This document shows, in pieces, positions 26,472-35,230 of a DNA stretch of 64,000 nucleotides. Source of the DNA: Neobacillus drentensis. GTDB taxonomy: Bacteria; Bacillota; Bacilli; Bacillales; Cytobacillaceae. The notes under the pieces are model-generated. The model was not told where the DNA came from. It saw nothing but the letters and a program-made list of their open reading frames with translations, and did not search any database. A program made the position numbers and the translations under genes. Within the stretch, counting starts at the first letter, position 1. Every line of letters begins with the position of its first letter. Where the stretch lies: positions 2,904,001-2,968,000 of the forward strand of contig NZ_CP091110.1 of assembly GCF_021560175.1 (NCBI RefSeq), read 5' to 3'.

Positions 26472-26927
26472 ATGTTAATTGAGAGAATTGAAACGAATAT
26501 TGAAGAGATGGAAAAGGAAGAAATTATCAAAAGGCATATCGAAAAGGTTTACCTGGAGAGTGATCTTTTAGTAAAACGGATTCAACGGGTTACCACGGAC
26601 CACGGCAGGGAAATCGGCATTCGGTTAAAGGACCCGCGCGATCTTGTTGCTGGAGATGTCCTTTATATGGACGAAAAAAACATGATTGTCATAGATGTAA
26701 TTGCGGATGATTTATTGGTGATCACCCCTCGCACGATCAAAGAAATGGGGACAATTGCTCACCAGTTAGGAAACCGGCATCTTCCGGCTCAATTTGAGGA
26801 GGATATGATGATGGTTCAATATGATTATCTTGTGGAAGAACTGTTACAAGAGCTGGAGATTCCCTATAAACGAGATAATCGTAAAGTAAAGCAGGCGTTT
26901 CGTCATATTGGACATAGCCATGGATGA
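26472..26927 (+). CDS. ureE: Urease accessory protein UreE (nickel carrier)
   Basis: 151 residues. Nickel metallochaperone: central [13 protein letters not shown] with the conserved interface His, and a short C-terminal GHSHG metal tail instead of the long poly-His of enterobacterial forms. Hands nickel to the UreDFG complex. Its end overlaps the ureF start. Confidence 0.95.
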   Translation: MLIERIETNIEEMEKEEIIKRHIEKVYLESDLLVKRIQRVTTDHGREIGIRLKDPRDLVAGDVLYMDEKNMIVIDVIADDLLVITPRTIKEMGTIAHQLGNRHLPAQFEEDMMMVQYDYLVEELLQELEIPYKRDNRKVKQAFRHIGHSHG

Positions 26928-27606
26928 AAAAATGCTGGCCCTGTTTCAACTCTGTGATTCCAATTTTCCTACTGGTGCTTTTAGTCATTCCTATGGCCTT
27001 GAAAGTTATATTCAAGAGAACACCGTACATAACCAGGAAACCTTTTCGCAATGGCTTCGGGTATATATTGCTGAGCAGCTGATCTATTCTGACGGATTGG
27101 CATGCCAAATAGTATACCAAGCCTTAGTAGAAAAAGATTTTCAAAAGGTTTGGAAGATGGATCGATTGTTGATGGTACAAAACCTGCCTCGTGAAACGCG
27201 TGAAGGCGCGACGAGGATGGGGGAACGGATGCTTGAGCTTGTCCAATCCTTATATGAGATCCCGATTCTTTCTTTATATAGGGAACGCATTCAATCGAAA
27301 CAGTCTTTTGGTCACCCGTCCATTGTTTTCACAATGGTCGCCCATCACCTTGGTGTTCCAAAGTCTACAGGGATCTTATTTTACCTTTATTCCGTGGTAT
27401 CGAGTATTGTTCAAAATGCCGTAAGAGGCATCCCTTTGGGGCAAACAGCAGGTCAGAAAATCATTCGTGAAGTCCAAAGTACCCTAATGGAGGCTGCCGG
27501 GGAGATTGACAAGTTGGATGAAGAAGATTTTGGTATTGTCTCGCCCGGCATTGAGCTGGCACAAATGAGACATGAACGTGTTAATATTCGAATTTTTATG
27601 TCGTAA
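26920..27606 (+). CDS. ureF: Urease accessory protein UreF
   Basis: About 229 residues from ATG 26920 (TTG 26908 is an alternative). All-helical protein with the family start [20 protein letters not shown] and the middle [15 protein letters not shown]. Scaffold between UreD-urease and the GTPase UreG. Overlaps ureE by 8 bp, so translation is coupled. Confidence 0.95.
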   Translation: MDEKMLALFQLCDSNFPTGAFSHSYGLESYIQENTVHNQETFSQWLRVYIAEQLIYSDGLACQIVYQALVEKDFQKVWKMDRLLMVQNLPRETREGATRMGERMLELVQSLYEIPILSLYRERIQSKQSFGHPSIVFTMVAHHLGVPKSTGILFYLYSVVSSIVQNAVRGIPLGQTAGQKIIREVQSTLMEAAGEIDKLDEEDFGIVSPGIELAQMRHERVNIRIFMS

Positions 27607-27628
27607 AAGAAGAAAGGAAGTGTTTTTT

Positions 27629-28240
27629 ATGGAACCGATTAAAATTGGAGTAGGTGGACCTGTCGGTGCAGGGAAGACGATGTTGGTTGAAAAATTGACG
27701 CGCCGTTTAAATGGTGAAGTGAGTATGGCCGTGGTGACGAACGATATTTATACAAAAGAAGATGCAAAATTTTTAATGAACAATGGGATTCTTCCTGCTG
27801 ACCGGATTGTTGGCGTGGAAACAGGGGGTTGCCCGCATACAGCCATTCGCGAAGATGCATCGATGAACTTTGCAGCCATTAATGAATTAAAGGAAAAACA
27901 TCCTGACGTCGAATTGATTTTTGTGGAAAGCGGCGGAGATAACCTCGCAGCTACCTTCAGTCCGGAGTTGGTTGATTTTTCAATCTATATTATTGATGTT
28001 GCACAAGGAGAAAAGATTCCACGGAAAGGCGGTCAGGGAATGATTAAATCCGATTTGTTTGTGATCAATAAAACGGATTTAGCACCGCATGTAGGGGCCA
28101 GCCTTGATGTGATGGAATCTGACACAAAAGTATTTCGCGGGGATAAGCCGTTTACCTTCACCAATTTAAAAGAGGAAGAGGGACTCGATAACGTCATCGA
28201 TTGGTTGAAGCAAAATGCGTTATTAAAAGGACTGGACTAA
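27629..28240 (+). CDS. ureG: Urease accessory GTPase UreG
   Basis: 203 residues. P-loop GPVGAGKT near the N-terminus, the nickel-binding CPH in [29 protein letters not shown] and the guanine-specific NKTD. Couples GTP hydrolysis to nickel delivery. ATG 27629 has AAAGGAAG upstream. Confidence 0.97.
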   Translation: MEPIKIGVGGPVGAGKTMLVEKLTRRLNGEVSMAVVTNDIYTKEDAKFLMNNGILPADRIVGVETGGCPHTAIREDASMNFAAINELKEKHPDVELIFVESGGDNLAATFSPELVDFSIYIIDVAQGEKIPRKGGQGMIKSDLFVINKTDLAPHVGASLDVMESDTKVFRGDKPFTFTNLKEEEGLDNVIDWLKQNALLKGLD

Positions 28241-28241
28241 T

Positions 28242-29066
28242 ATGGGAGAGTGGACAGGTGTTTTACATTTAGACGCAGAAAATAGAAAAGGAAAGACTGT
28301 GGCGAAGAACGTTTATTTTCAGGGTGCATTGAAAGTGATGCGCCCTATTTACCATGATGATTCGGGGAGGGCCTGCTATTATTTATTAAATCCAGGCGGC
28401 GGCTATTTGGACGGGGACCGCTATCAAATGAAGTTCACATTGGCGGAGAATGCAAAACTGACCTTGACAACTCAGGGGGCGACAAAGGTCTATAAGACAC
28501 CAAAATCCTTTGCCTACCAAGAAGCGGAGATTATTTTGAAGGCCGGAAGTTATCTTGAGTATTTCCCCGACCCGCTCATCGCTTACCAACATGCTCATTA
28601 TAAACAAAAAAATGTCATCCGGATGGATCGTACGGCTACTTTGATTTGTTCGGACATCATTACTCCAGGCTGGTCACCGAAAGGAGAGCGGTTTTCCTAT
28701 AAAACCGTCCAATTGCTGAATGAGATCTACATGGATGATGAATTGGTGGTATACGATCACTTGAAATTAAATCCTGCGTCTCAAAATCTTGGCGGGCTAG
28801 GGTTTTTGGAAGGATTTACTCATTTGGGATCAATGATGGTGGTGGATTCCCAGGTGGATAATTCCTTGCTTGACAGGTTATATGCGATTCTTGAAAAGAA
28901 TACATTGGATAGTAAAGTCGGATTGTCCTTACTTCCAGTACCAGGTTTTACGATTCGTGTATTATCAAATTCAACACAGGTCATCGAGAAAATCTTTTCG
29001 GAAATTAACCTCATGATCAGTCAAGAATGGTATCAATCCCAACCATTTTTCTTAAGGAAATATTAG
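28242..29066 (+). CDS. ureD: Urease accessory protein UreD
   Basis: 274 residues. Family motifs YYLLNPGGGYLDGDRY, LTTQGATKVYKTP and YFPDPLIAYQHAHY. Binds apo-urease and recruits UreF/UreG. Starts 1 bp after the ureG stop. Placement at the end of the accessory block is the usual Bacillus order (ABCEFGD). Confidence 0.95.
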   Translation: MGEWTGVLHLDAENRKGKTVAKNVYFQGALKVMRPIYHDDSGRACYYLLNPGGGYLDGDRYQMKFTLAENAKLTLTTQGATKVYKTPKSFAYQEAEIILKAGSYLEYFPDPLIAYQHAHYKQKNVIRMDRTATLICSDIITPGWSPKGERFSYKTVQLLNEIYMDDELVVYDHLKLNPASQNLGGLGFLEGFTHLGSMMVVDSQVDNSLLDRLYAILEKNTLDSKVGLSLLPVPGFTIRVLSNSTQVIEKIFSEINLMISQEWYQSQPFFLRKY

Positions 29067-29074
29067 TTTTAAAG

Positions 29075-29101
29075 CCCGGCAAATTCATTGAATCTGCCGG
29101 G
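29075..29101. other. GC-rich intercistronic hairpin in the urease operon
   Basis: CCCGGCA (29075-29081) and TGCCGGG (29095-29101). No T-run follows on the plus strand, so it is more likely an mRNA stabiliser or processing site than a terminator. Confidence 0.5.
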
Positions 29102-29141
29102 AATAGATAAAAATAAAGAGCTGTTTGGGGGAGGACGAAAG

Positions 29142-29822
29142 ATGGAGATCACATTGTTTTCAGTTTTAGCACTGGGGTTTATTTTGGGGATCAGGCATGC
29201 CATGGAACCCGACCATATGATTGCGGTCTCAACAATAGCAAGCCAGAGTAAAAAATTATGGCAAGCATCTCTGGCGGGTGTTTTTTGGGGCATCGGGCAT
29301 ACAGCCACCCTTTTTGTCATTGGGACTATCCTCATTTTGATGAAGGACGAAATACCAGCGCAATGGTCGCTAACGTTAGAATTTTTGGTAGGGATTATGC
29401 TGGTTTACCTTGGAATCACAGCGATGTTATCCATTCGAAAAAAACAGAGACACCCTTCAAGTCATCATCATCACGAAAACGAACAGAATACGTATAAGTC
29501 GAATAAAGGTACATATTATAAATCTCTTTTTATCGGGTTTGTTCATGGGATTGCCGGAAGCGGCGCTATGGTTCTACTGACAATGAGCACTGTTCAATCT
29601 GTATGGCAGGGAGCACTGTATATTTTCATCTTTGGAGCGGGAACGGTTGTGGGAATGTTGTTTTTTACTACCATTATCGGGATTCCTTTTATTTTAAGCA
29701 TGAAACGAATGGTTACAGGCAAGGCTTTAATTTTAACGACAGGTGCTGTTAGCACATTATTTGGAGTTTACTATATGTATAATCTGGGCGTAAACGATGG
29801 TTTATTTAGACTTTGGCTTTAG
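29142..29822 (+). CDS. ureH: Nickel permease of the UreH/HupN type
   Basis: 226 residues, about six membrane helices. The signature RHAMEPDHMIAVST (H-x4-DH) of NiCoT-like and UreH permeases is at about residues 18-31, and GIGHTATL is in the third helix. A cytoplasmic loop carries SSHHHHENE, a likely metal-holding stretch. Supplies nickel for the urease made by the same transcript. ATG 29142 has GGGGGAGG upstream. Confidence 0.85.
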   Translation: MEITLFSVLALGFILGIRHAMEPDHMIAVSTIASQSKKLWQASLAGVFWGIGHTATLFVIGTILILMKDEIPAQWSLTLEFLVGIMLVYLGITAMLSIRKKQRHPSSHHHHENEQNTYKSNKGTYYKSLFIGFVHGIAGSGAMVLLTMSTVQSVWQGALYIFIFGAGTVVGMLFFTTIIGIPFILSMKRMVTGKALILTTGAVSTLFGVYYMYNLGVNDGLFRLWL

Positions 29823-29843
29823 TCCTGTATATTCACTTATCCT

Positions 29844-29865
29844 AAAGGAGAAACTCCTTTTATCA
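29844..29865 (+). terminator. Short terminator-like hairpin after ureH
   Basis: AAAGGAG-aaa-CTCCTTTT. Weak because the T-run is short; the paired strand includes SD-like AAGGAG. Confidence 0.4.
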
Positions 29866-29882
29866 GGAAAGGAGGGGATTAA

Positions 29883-30101
29883 ATGTTTGAAAACTTTGAA
29901 ATAATCCCTCAATTCGAGGGGACAGCTAGAGAACATCCGCATTTTTCTTTGAGCGTTAATGGCAGTGAGTATAAAGGTATGATTCAAGATGATAAGGTGC
30001 ACTGGTACCAGCCCCATCCGAAAGAGACGCTAGAAGAGGAACAGCTTGAGAAAATAGAATCAAAGGTAATCGGCATGATGAGTGATTATAAGGAGCAATA
30101 A
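29883..30101 (+). CDS. DUF5342 (YheE-like) small protein
   Basis: 72 residues, soluble. The pattern HFSLSVNGSEYKGMIQDDKVHW and PHPKETLEEEQLEKIESKV resembles the YheE family of Bacillus, function unknown. AAAGGAGGGG is directly upstream. Sits between the urease operon and the urea transporter, which may be chance. Confidence 0.6.
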   Translation: MFENFEIIPQFEGTAREHPHFSLSVNGSEYKGMIQDDKVHWYQPHPKETLEEEQLEKIESKVIGMMSDYKEQ

Positions 30102-30105
30102 CTAG

Positions 30106-30136
30106 ATGGCTGTCTCAATCCCTTTGAGGCAGCCAT
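30106..30136. terminator. Bidirectional terminator between urease side and urea transporter
   Basis: ATGGCTGTCTCAA (30106-30118) and TTGAGGCAGCCAT (30124-30136), near-perfect 13-bp stem. Confidence 0.75.
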
Positions 30137-31059
30137 TAAATTTGGGACATCACGTTTCGAGCCGCTAAGAATATCCACGTACAAACCACAAACGGCATGG
30201 TAAGTGCAGGAAGGCCATAGGGCAAAAGCCAAGTATCAATGCTTGCTGTAATAGGAATGGTTAAACATGCGGCAAAAATACCGGTCACCACGCTATATCG
30301 ATGGTTTTCCTTGAATACTTCAGATACCGCCAGCATGGTTAAAACTGCATTGTAACCATAAAGTCCGTGGGAGATCAAGGTGTGTTCACCTCTAAGAAAA
30401 TAGGAAGTTAACAATGCGGCAACGGTTCCAACCATCGCATAAAGCCCCCATCTCCACCCCGCCCAAAATACGGCAATGAAAAGCAAGATTCCGGACAATG
30501 CATGATCAAGGAAGAAAATTTGCCCCATACTGTCCAAAGCTCCAGTAAGCCAATTCATTTGTCCTCTAATATCCAGTGTCCAATGAGATAAGGATTGGGG
30601 AATAAGGGCAGAACTGATGTTAAAGCTGACCAATCGGTAAGTAGAAAGCAGTAAAAACCAGGTTATCACAATAAATGGAAAAGTAAGAATGGGAATATTC
30701 GTTTGCCTCATAAAATGCATCATGGCTGCCGTTACAATGGCAGCAATGGCTGCACCGACTACCGCAATCAACCATCGGTCATTTCCTGTTAAAAACAAGG
30801 AAAGGGCCATTCCCGTTAAAACCGAATTATATCCAAATAAGCCTTGATTAATATTCTCATTGTCCGCACCGCCGATTTTAGCTACTAAGGTTCCCACCAT
30901 GCTCGAAATCAGAGCTATGATGCCTAAGGGATAGGAAGCAAGAGTGATCGCTATCAACATAATAAAGCCGGAAACAGCATTATCAATGAAAATGACTTGG
31001 GAGATTCCTTTAAAGGATGTGACAAAAAGCCACCCCCATTTATTGTTACTAATCGTCAA
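30136..31059 (-). CDS. Urea transporter (UT family)
   Basis: 307 residues, about ten membrane helices in two homologous halves, shown by the paired LFGYNSVLTGMALSLF (first half) and LYGYNAVLTMLAVSEVF (second half) and by FIDNAVSGFIML / FLDHALSGILLF. This duplicated fold is the UT/Yut urea channel. It faces the urease operon tail to tail, providing substrate. Start is a TTG at 31059 placed very close to GGGAGG; an ATT at 31053 would be better spaced, so the first residues are uncertain. Confidence 0.85.
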   Translation of the reverse strand: MTISNNKWGWLFVTSFKGISQVIFIDNAVSGFIMLIAITLASYPLGIIALISSMVGTLVAKIGGADNENINQGLFGYNSVLTGMALSLFLTGNDRWLIAVVGAAIAAIVTAAMMHFMRQTNIPILTFPFIVITWFLLLSTYRLVSFNISSALIPQSLSHWTLDIRGQMNWLTGALDSMGQIFFLDHALSGILLFIAVFWAGWRWGLYAMVGTVAALLTSYFLRGEHTLISHGLYGYNAVLTMLAVSEVFKENHRYSVVTGIFAACLTIPITASIDTWLLPYGLPALTMPFVVCTWIFLAARNVMSQI

Positions 31060-31316
31060 TTCCTCCCTGCTTTGTGATCAAATAAGGTCTAATGAATTAC
31101 GTTATAGCTTATAGTTCCTAAAAACTTAACTAGGTATTCCAAAACTGAATAGAGCGAAAAACTTGAAGATCGAATGGCTGCTAGTACAACGCTATATCAT
31201 TTTCCTTTCCAATAAATTTCTATTAAACCGATAGTACAAGTTGTTTCCTTTTCAAAACAATTCGCATAGTAATAATAATAATACCAGAGGAGGTGAAGAG
31301 AGGTGTGGTAAGTAAG

Positions 31317-31367
31317 ATGAGCAAAAAAATGGCAAGTCCATTGTTTCTTAGAAGAGGAGTGAGTTAA
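31317..31367 (+). other. Possible 16-residue ORF before the glycosyltransferase
   Basis: ATG AGC opens MSKKMASPLFLRRGVS, ending where the next gene starts. AGAGGAGGTGA lies upstream (31287-31297), further than ideal. Its last codons form the ribosome site of the glycosyltransferase, which suggests a coupled leader ORF. The rest of the 257-bp gap shows no gene. Confidence 0.3.
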
Positions 31368-31368
31368 T

Positions 31369-33357
31369 TTGTTAGAAAATGTTTCGATCATTATTCCTTT
31401 CCAGACAGACCACGGGCCAAGAGCGGAGGCATTTGAATTGGTTAAAAAGTTTTACGCTCAATTTATGCCTGAGACGGAAATATGTTTAGGACTCATAAAT
31501 GGCGAGGAAATTAATAAAGCAAAAGCAGTTAACCTCGCTGCCAAAAAAGCAACAGGAAAAGTTTTAGTAATAGCTGACGCAGATGTGATTTATGACCCCA
31601 ATCTCATTGTTAAATCCTTAGAGTTACTAAATAAAGGAGCATCATGGGTAGTTCCATTTACTGATATTTACGATGTGGGGAAAGAAGGGACAAAAAGATT
31701 AATCAAAACAAGCCCAGTTTCTATTACCATAAAGCCTAATGAATGTACGAAATCCGACTGGTTATATGAAGGATTTGCCGGAAAGTTATTTGTGATTCCT
31801 AGAGAAAATTTCGAAGCAGTGGGCGGTTTTGATGAAAGGTTCATTGGGTGGGGTGGAGAAGATGATGCTTTTTCACATGCAGTCCGTACGCTTTGTGGAG
31901 AAATTGTAAATGTAGAAGGGCGAATATTTCATTTATGGCATCCGAGCTCAAACTACGAAACAAATCCCAATGGTAAAGCAAATGGTGATCTTCTAAATCG
32001 TTATAAACGAGCAAGCGGGAATAAGACGGCCATGTTGAAACTGATTAAGGAGAGAAATTCTAATCTAAAAAATGATCGGGATAATACGATCAACTTATTA
32101 AATAGTAAGGAAAATAAAATATTCGAAACGCCTAAAAGCAAAATATGTTTTGCCATTCTGGTTCACGAAGATAAAGAGTTAGTCAAGCAACTAATTGATA
32201 ATGTTCGATACTATTGTCCCAACAGCGCAATCGTTTTATACAATGGCGGAGATGATCCCCTGCTCTGTAAGGATTTAGGTGTTCCAGTCTGTCCTTCTAG
32301 TCGTAAGTTAGAGCGGGGATGGACAACCATCTATTTTCTAGAAGTAATGGAATGGTTAGAAGAATTGGGACTTGAGTATGAATATTTTATTAATATTGAT
32401 TCGGATGCCTTGTTCATAAAAAAAGGATATGAAGAATTCATCCAAACGGAAATGAAAGATACGGATTACATGGCTGTTTTGCTTAGAATCCCCGAGGAAG
32501 ATTGGTATATTGGTAACGAACTTAAGAAAGACATGGATAGATGGAAGAAATTTTTTAATGTTAAGCCCTTTTATGGAGTTTTCAATGTTGGACAAGTAAT
32601 ATCGAGGCCCATAGTAAAATCATTGATTGAGCCAGAAATAAGCCAAAGGTTAAAGAAGGCTTTAATAAAAACTTCTTCCTTCGGTATGGATGAGGTAGTT
32701 TTTGTAAACATGGCAAAGGAATTAGGGTTTAGGTTAAAGAAGTATCCCAAAGCTATGGACTCAATAATGATCCGCTATCGGCCTTTTGCCTCGGTGGAAG
32801 AAGTAATTTCCTGGCTTAATAATAAGGAAAGCGGCGGCTTAGTTCATCCTGTAATACGAGAGAGAGAGGAACCTGTTAGGAATCTAATTCTTAATATGAA
32901 TGGTGAACTAAATAAAAAACAGTACTATAGTAAGGAGTTCCCATGGTATAAAAAAAATCCAGATGAATATTCGATTTCATTGCCAATCAAAAGTACATTT
33001 GGTAATTTAGAGCTGATTGTCCGGTCAGATTCTACTTTGACTCACTATTGGCAGCATCCTAAAGGCAAGTGGTACAAAGGTGAAACTTTTGCTAAAGGTG
33101 TGACGGGAAATCCAATATTTTTTCAAAGTAAAACAGGACAATTCGGAGTAGTCTGTAAAATGGAAAATGGTAAAATGGGTTTTTGGCTGAGAGACAACAA
33201 AGAAAAAGGCTTCCCTTGGTATGGGCCATCTATTCAAGATCTTGGGAATGCAGAACCAATAATGGTAAGTAACTTTGATGATGACAAGCATATTATGGTG
33301 TTTAAGGAGGATAATCACTACTTTTATGGGGTGATCAATAATAAGGAAATGGAATAA
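31369..33357 (+). CDS. Three-part glycosyltransferase / lectin-like fusion
   Basis: 662 residues. Part 1 (1-215) is a GT-A family 2 transferase: VSIIIPFQTDHGPR, metal-binding ADADV, and FIGWGGEDDAFSHAVR, the acceptor motif of galactosyltransferase-C types. Part 2 (about 255-500) is a second GT-A-like domain with NIDSDALFIKKG. Part 3 (about 515-650) has repeating GNLELIVRSDSTLTHYWQ and KMGFWLRDNKEKGFPWYGP units like PLL/tectonin-type lectin propellers. Probably builds a surface or spore glycan on a large acceptor; the lectin part may hold it. Start TTG has AGAGGAG upstream. No signal peptide or membrane helix. Confidence 0.7.
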   Translation: MLENVSIIIPFQTDHGPRAEAFELVKKFYAQFMPETEICLGLINGEEINKAKAVNLAAKKATGKVLVIADADVIYDPNLIVKSLELLNKGASWVVPFTDIYDVGKEGTKRLIKTSPVSITIKPNECTKSDWLYEGFAGKLFVIPRENFEAVGGFDERFIGWGGEDDAFSHAVRTLCGEIVNVEGRIFHLWHPSSNYETNPNGKANGDLLNRYKRASGNKTAMLKLIKERNSNLKNDRDNTINLLNSKENKIFETPKSKICFAILVHEDKELVKQLIDNVRYYCPNSAIVLYNGGDDPLLCKDLGVPVCPSSRKLERGWTTIYFLEVMEWLEELGLEYEYFINIDSDALFIKKGYEEFIQTEMKDTDYMAVLLRIPEEDWYIGNELKKDMDRWKKFFNVKPFYGVFNVGQVISRPIVKSLIEPEISQRLKKALIKTSSFGMDEVVFVNMAKELGFRLKKYPKAMDSIMIRYRPFASVEEVISWLNNKESGGLVHPVIREREEPVRNLILNMNGELNKKQYYSKEFPWYKKNPDEYSISLPIKSTFGNLELIVRSDSTLTHYWQHPKGKWYKGETFAKGVTGNPIFFQSKTGQFGVVCKMENGKMGFWLRDNKEKGFPWYGPSIQDLGNAEPIMVSNFDDDKHIMVFKEDNHYFYGVINNKEME

Positions 33358-33523
33358 GTCTTTCCATCCGTAACCTACATCTATTTTTCGTCCACTGAAA
33401 TCTATTAAAGCGGTCAAAGACAAACTGCCCCAATGCCCCTATACTTTGCTTCATTCGTAAAAACTCTTCATAAATGAGATAGAACAAAAGTCCAATAATA
33501 AAGGAAAATAAGGCGCCTCTCAT
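33335..33523 (-). CDS. Possible small membrane protein overlapping the fusion gene
   Basis: 62 residues starting at ATG 33523 with AGGGGG immediately upstream. Residues 4-20 (ALFSFIIGLLFYLIYEE) form one membrane helix, followed by a basic tail. It overlaps the 3' end of the opposite-strand gene by 23 bp. Weak but protein-like; no family recognised. Confidence 0.35.
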   Translation of the reverse strand: MRGALFSFIIGLLFYLIYEEFLRMKQSIGALGQFVFDRFNRFQWTKNRCRLRMERLIPFPYY

Positions 33524-33679
33524 ACCCCCTAATGTTTCATCCTATACTCTTTCGTATTGAGCTTCCTAAGAACTATAAGTTGATCGCCGTTTTTGCTGCT
33601 GTTCTCCAGAGACTTTTACAAGAAGAGTGACAATTGAGTCCAATCCTTTGATTCTGAATATAATCCCATAAAACGGAAA

Positions 33680-34102
33680 ATGTATAAAAATACCTTGCTG
33701 ATGGGCGATCTTCTCACACTAAGGCAACATAAATTGCCTGTAAAAGTAGTCGTATTTAACAACGGTGCGCTGAGTTTTGTCGAGCTTGAAATGAAGGCAC
33801 AGGGATTCCTGGAAGCAGGAACTGCTCTTGATAACCCTAACTTTGCAGATGTTGCAAAAGCGGTGGGGATTGAAGGGATTCGCGTGGGGGACCCTGGAGA
33901 ACTGGAGGGAGCAATTCAGCGAGCCCTTCAGCATGACGGTCCAGTGTTGCTGGATGTGGTTGTTAATCGCCAGGAATTGACGTTTCCTCCGAAAATCACA
34001 TTTGAACAGGCACATGGATTTAGCCTTTGGATGATGAAAGCCGTTTTGAACGGGCATGGCAACGAGCTTATGGATCTTGCTAAAACGAATTTTATCCGCT
34101 AA
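33680..34102 (+). pseudogene. Pyruvate oxidase (PoxB/YdaP-type), C-terminal quarter only
   Basis: The 140 codons match the end of thiamine-diphosphate pyruvate oxidases: LLMGDLLTLRQHKLPVKVVV, FNNGALSFVELEMKAQG, DGPVLLDVVVNRQEL and the C-terminal QAHGFSLWMMKAVLNG..LAKTNF tail. Intact enzymes have about 570 residues; the PYR, central and most of the PP domain are absent upstream, where homology begins abruptly near 33692. The GDGG thiamine motif is lost, so it cannot be active. Confidence 0.85.
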
Positions 34103-34148
34103 TAAACCAGGGATAATCTTTATAAGAATATCGGTGATGAAGAGCCTG

Positions 34149-34226
34149 AGTTGAGTGCTTAAATTCAAGAAAGTAAGGCTGTTGCGGCAGCCTTTTTCCT
34201 TTTCAACTAACTTACAGAATAGTTTA
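34149..34226. repeat. Dispersed intergenic repeat, copy 6, with terminator
   Basis: AGTTGAGTGCTTAAATTCAAG, then AAGGCTG-ttgcgg-CAGCCTTTTT (34174-34197), then TCAACTAACTTACAG. Best-preserved hairpin of the family in this window. Confidence 0.7.
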
Positions 34227-34363
34227 ATAAGAAGTGGGTACTATAAGTTCATTAGGTAGACTGGTGCCTTATTTCATATATAAAAGTGTCGTGCTTTATT
34301 ACGTATAAAATTTTATATATTTTAAATACTAAATTTGCCACATTACGATTAAGGAATGATGAT

Positions 34364-34795
34364 ATGATCCAAGATAGGATGTTAAGAATAGGTATATTAG
34401 GTGTACTTTCAACAATACCAGGAGAGATTGCTTCGAGGATATTTGTACATTTTGGCTTCGGAAAGTTTGGTATTTATGAATTATCAAGTCTTATTATTAC
34501 ATTTAACAGAGTTGTATTTACCATAGGATTAATCGTGGATTTTTTAGTTAGTAGTGTTTTGGCAATCTTACTTTTCTTTATATTTGAAAAGTTTGGTTCA
34601 AGCCATTTGGTTATAAAAACAACCGTGGGAAGTTTATTTGCCTGGTTAGTATGTGAACTATTATTTACAACATTAATAGAAGGTAAGTATATCGATATTA
34701 GACCCATCAATGATTATTATTCTCATATTTTCAGCACCATCATTTTTGGTATTACATTAGGATTGTTGCTAAAAAATTTTATATTCAAGAGTTAA
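34364..34795 (+). CDS. Four-helix membrane protein of unknown function
   Basis: 143 residues with membrane segments at about 8-26, 45-72, 85-103 and 120-140. The ATG at 34364 is chosen because AAGGA lies 9 nt upstream; the frame is open earlier but without a site. General layout resembles YqhR-like proteins of Bacillus, which is not enough to assign a family. Confidence 0.5.
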   Translation: MIQDRMLRIGILGVLSTIPGEIASRIFVHFGFGKFGIYELSSLIITFNRVVFTIGLIVDFLVSSVLAILLFFIFEKFGSSHLVIKTTVGSLFAWLVCELLFTTLIEGKYIDIRPINDYYSHIFSTIIFGITLGLLLKNFIFKS

Positions 34796-34848
34796 CCCTA
34801 TATTAGGAGTTATATTAAGTGAAAAAAGAGATTGTGAACAATAGCACT

Positions 34849-34890
34849 TAAACGATCGGGAGCATTACTGGAACGACGGTAATGCTTTTT
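34849..34890. repeat. Terminator hairpin in a repeat-like context
   Basis: AAACGATCGGG, then AGCATTAC-tggaacgac-GGTAATGCT and five T. Ends the membrane protein gene. A similar AACAATGGTAATGCTTTCTC occurs at 4244. Confidence 0.6.
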
Positions 34891-34910
34891 CTTATTGTGG
34901 TAAATTTATA

Positions 34911-35012
34911 TTGACGAAGAGTGAAATTAAAATGATTGAATCAGACGATGAGGAAGGTCTTACCGAAAGTAGAATATCATTAGAAGAACTTGGCATCAAA
35001 TGGGAGATTTAG
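34911..35012 (+). pseudogene. Short acidic protein fragment
   Basis: 33 codons from a TTG without ribosome site, reading KMIESDDEEGLTESRISLEE and ending LGIKWEI. Acidic and protein-like, possibly the tail of a lost gene; not recognised. Confidence 0.25.
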
Positions 35013-35013
35013 C

Positions 35014-35095
35014 ACTGCTCTTATTGAACTAACGGGTCCGATTGTTCAATAAGAGTAGTCACTTTTCTTGTTTCGCTAACGTCGCTTTTTAGTTT
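35014..35095. repeat. Dispersed intergenic repeat, copy 7, long stem
   Basis: ACTGCTCTTATTGAAC (35014-35029) and GTTCAATAAGAGTAGT (35044-35059) form a near-perfect 16-bp stem whose loop is TAACGGGTCCGATT, i.e. the repeat core. T-rich sequence and GCTAACG follow. Confidence 0.6.
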
Positions 35096-35230
35096 AAGTA
35101 TATTTTCTCACAAATTTATATGAAAAAGCCGATTTTCCAACTACGGAACTCGACGGGTTAAGAAGTTTTTCCACCTTCAAGGAAGGTAGGGTATACTAAA
35201 CCTTGCTCTTAAAATAAGGTTATTCCTCAC

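Noticed and set aside
31317..31367. Firm call of a leader peptide gene
   Set aside because: Ribosome site spacing is poor and nothing supports conservation; kept only as a low-confidence entry.
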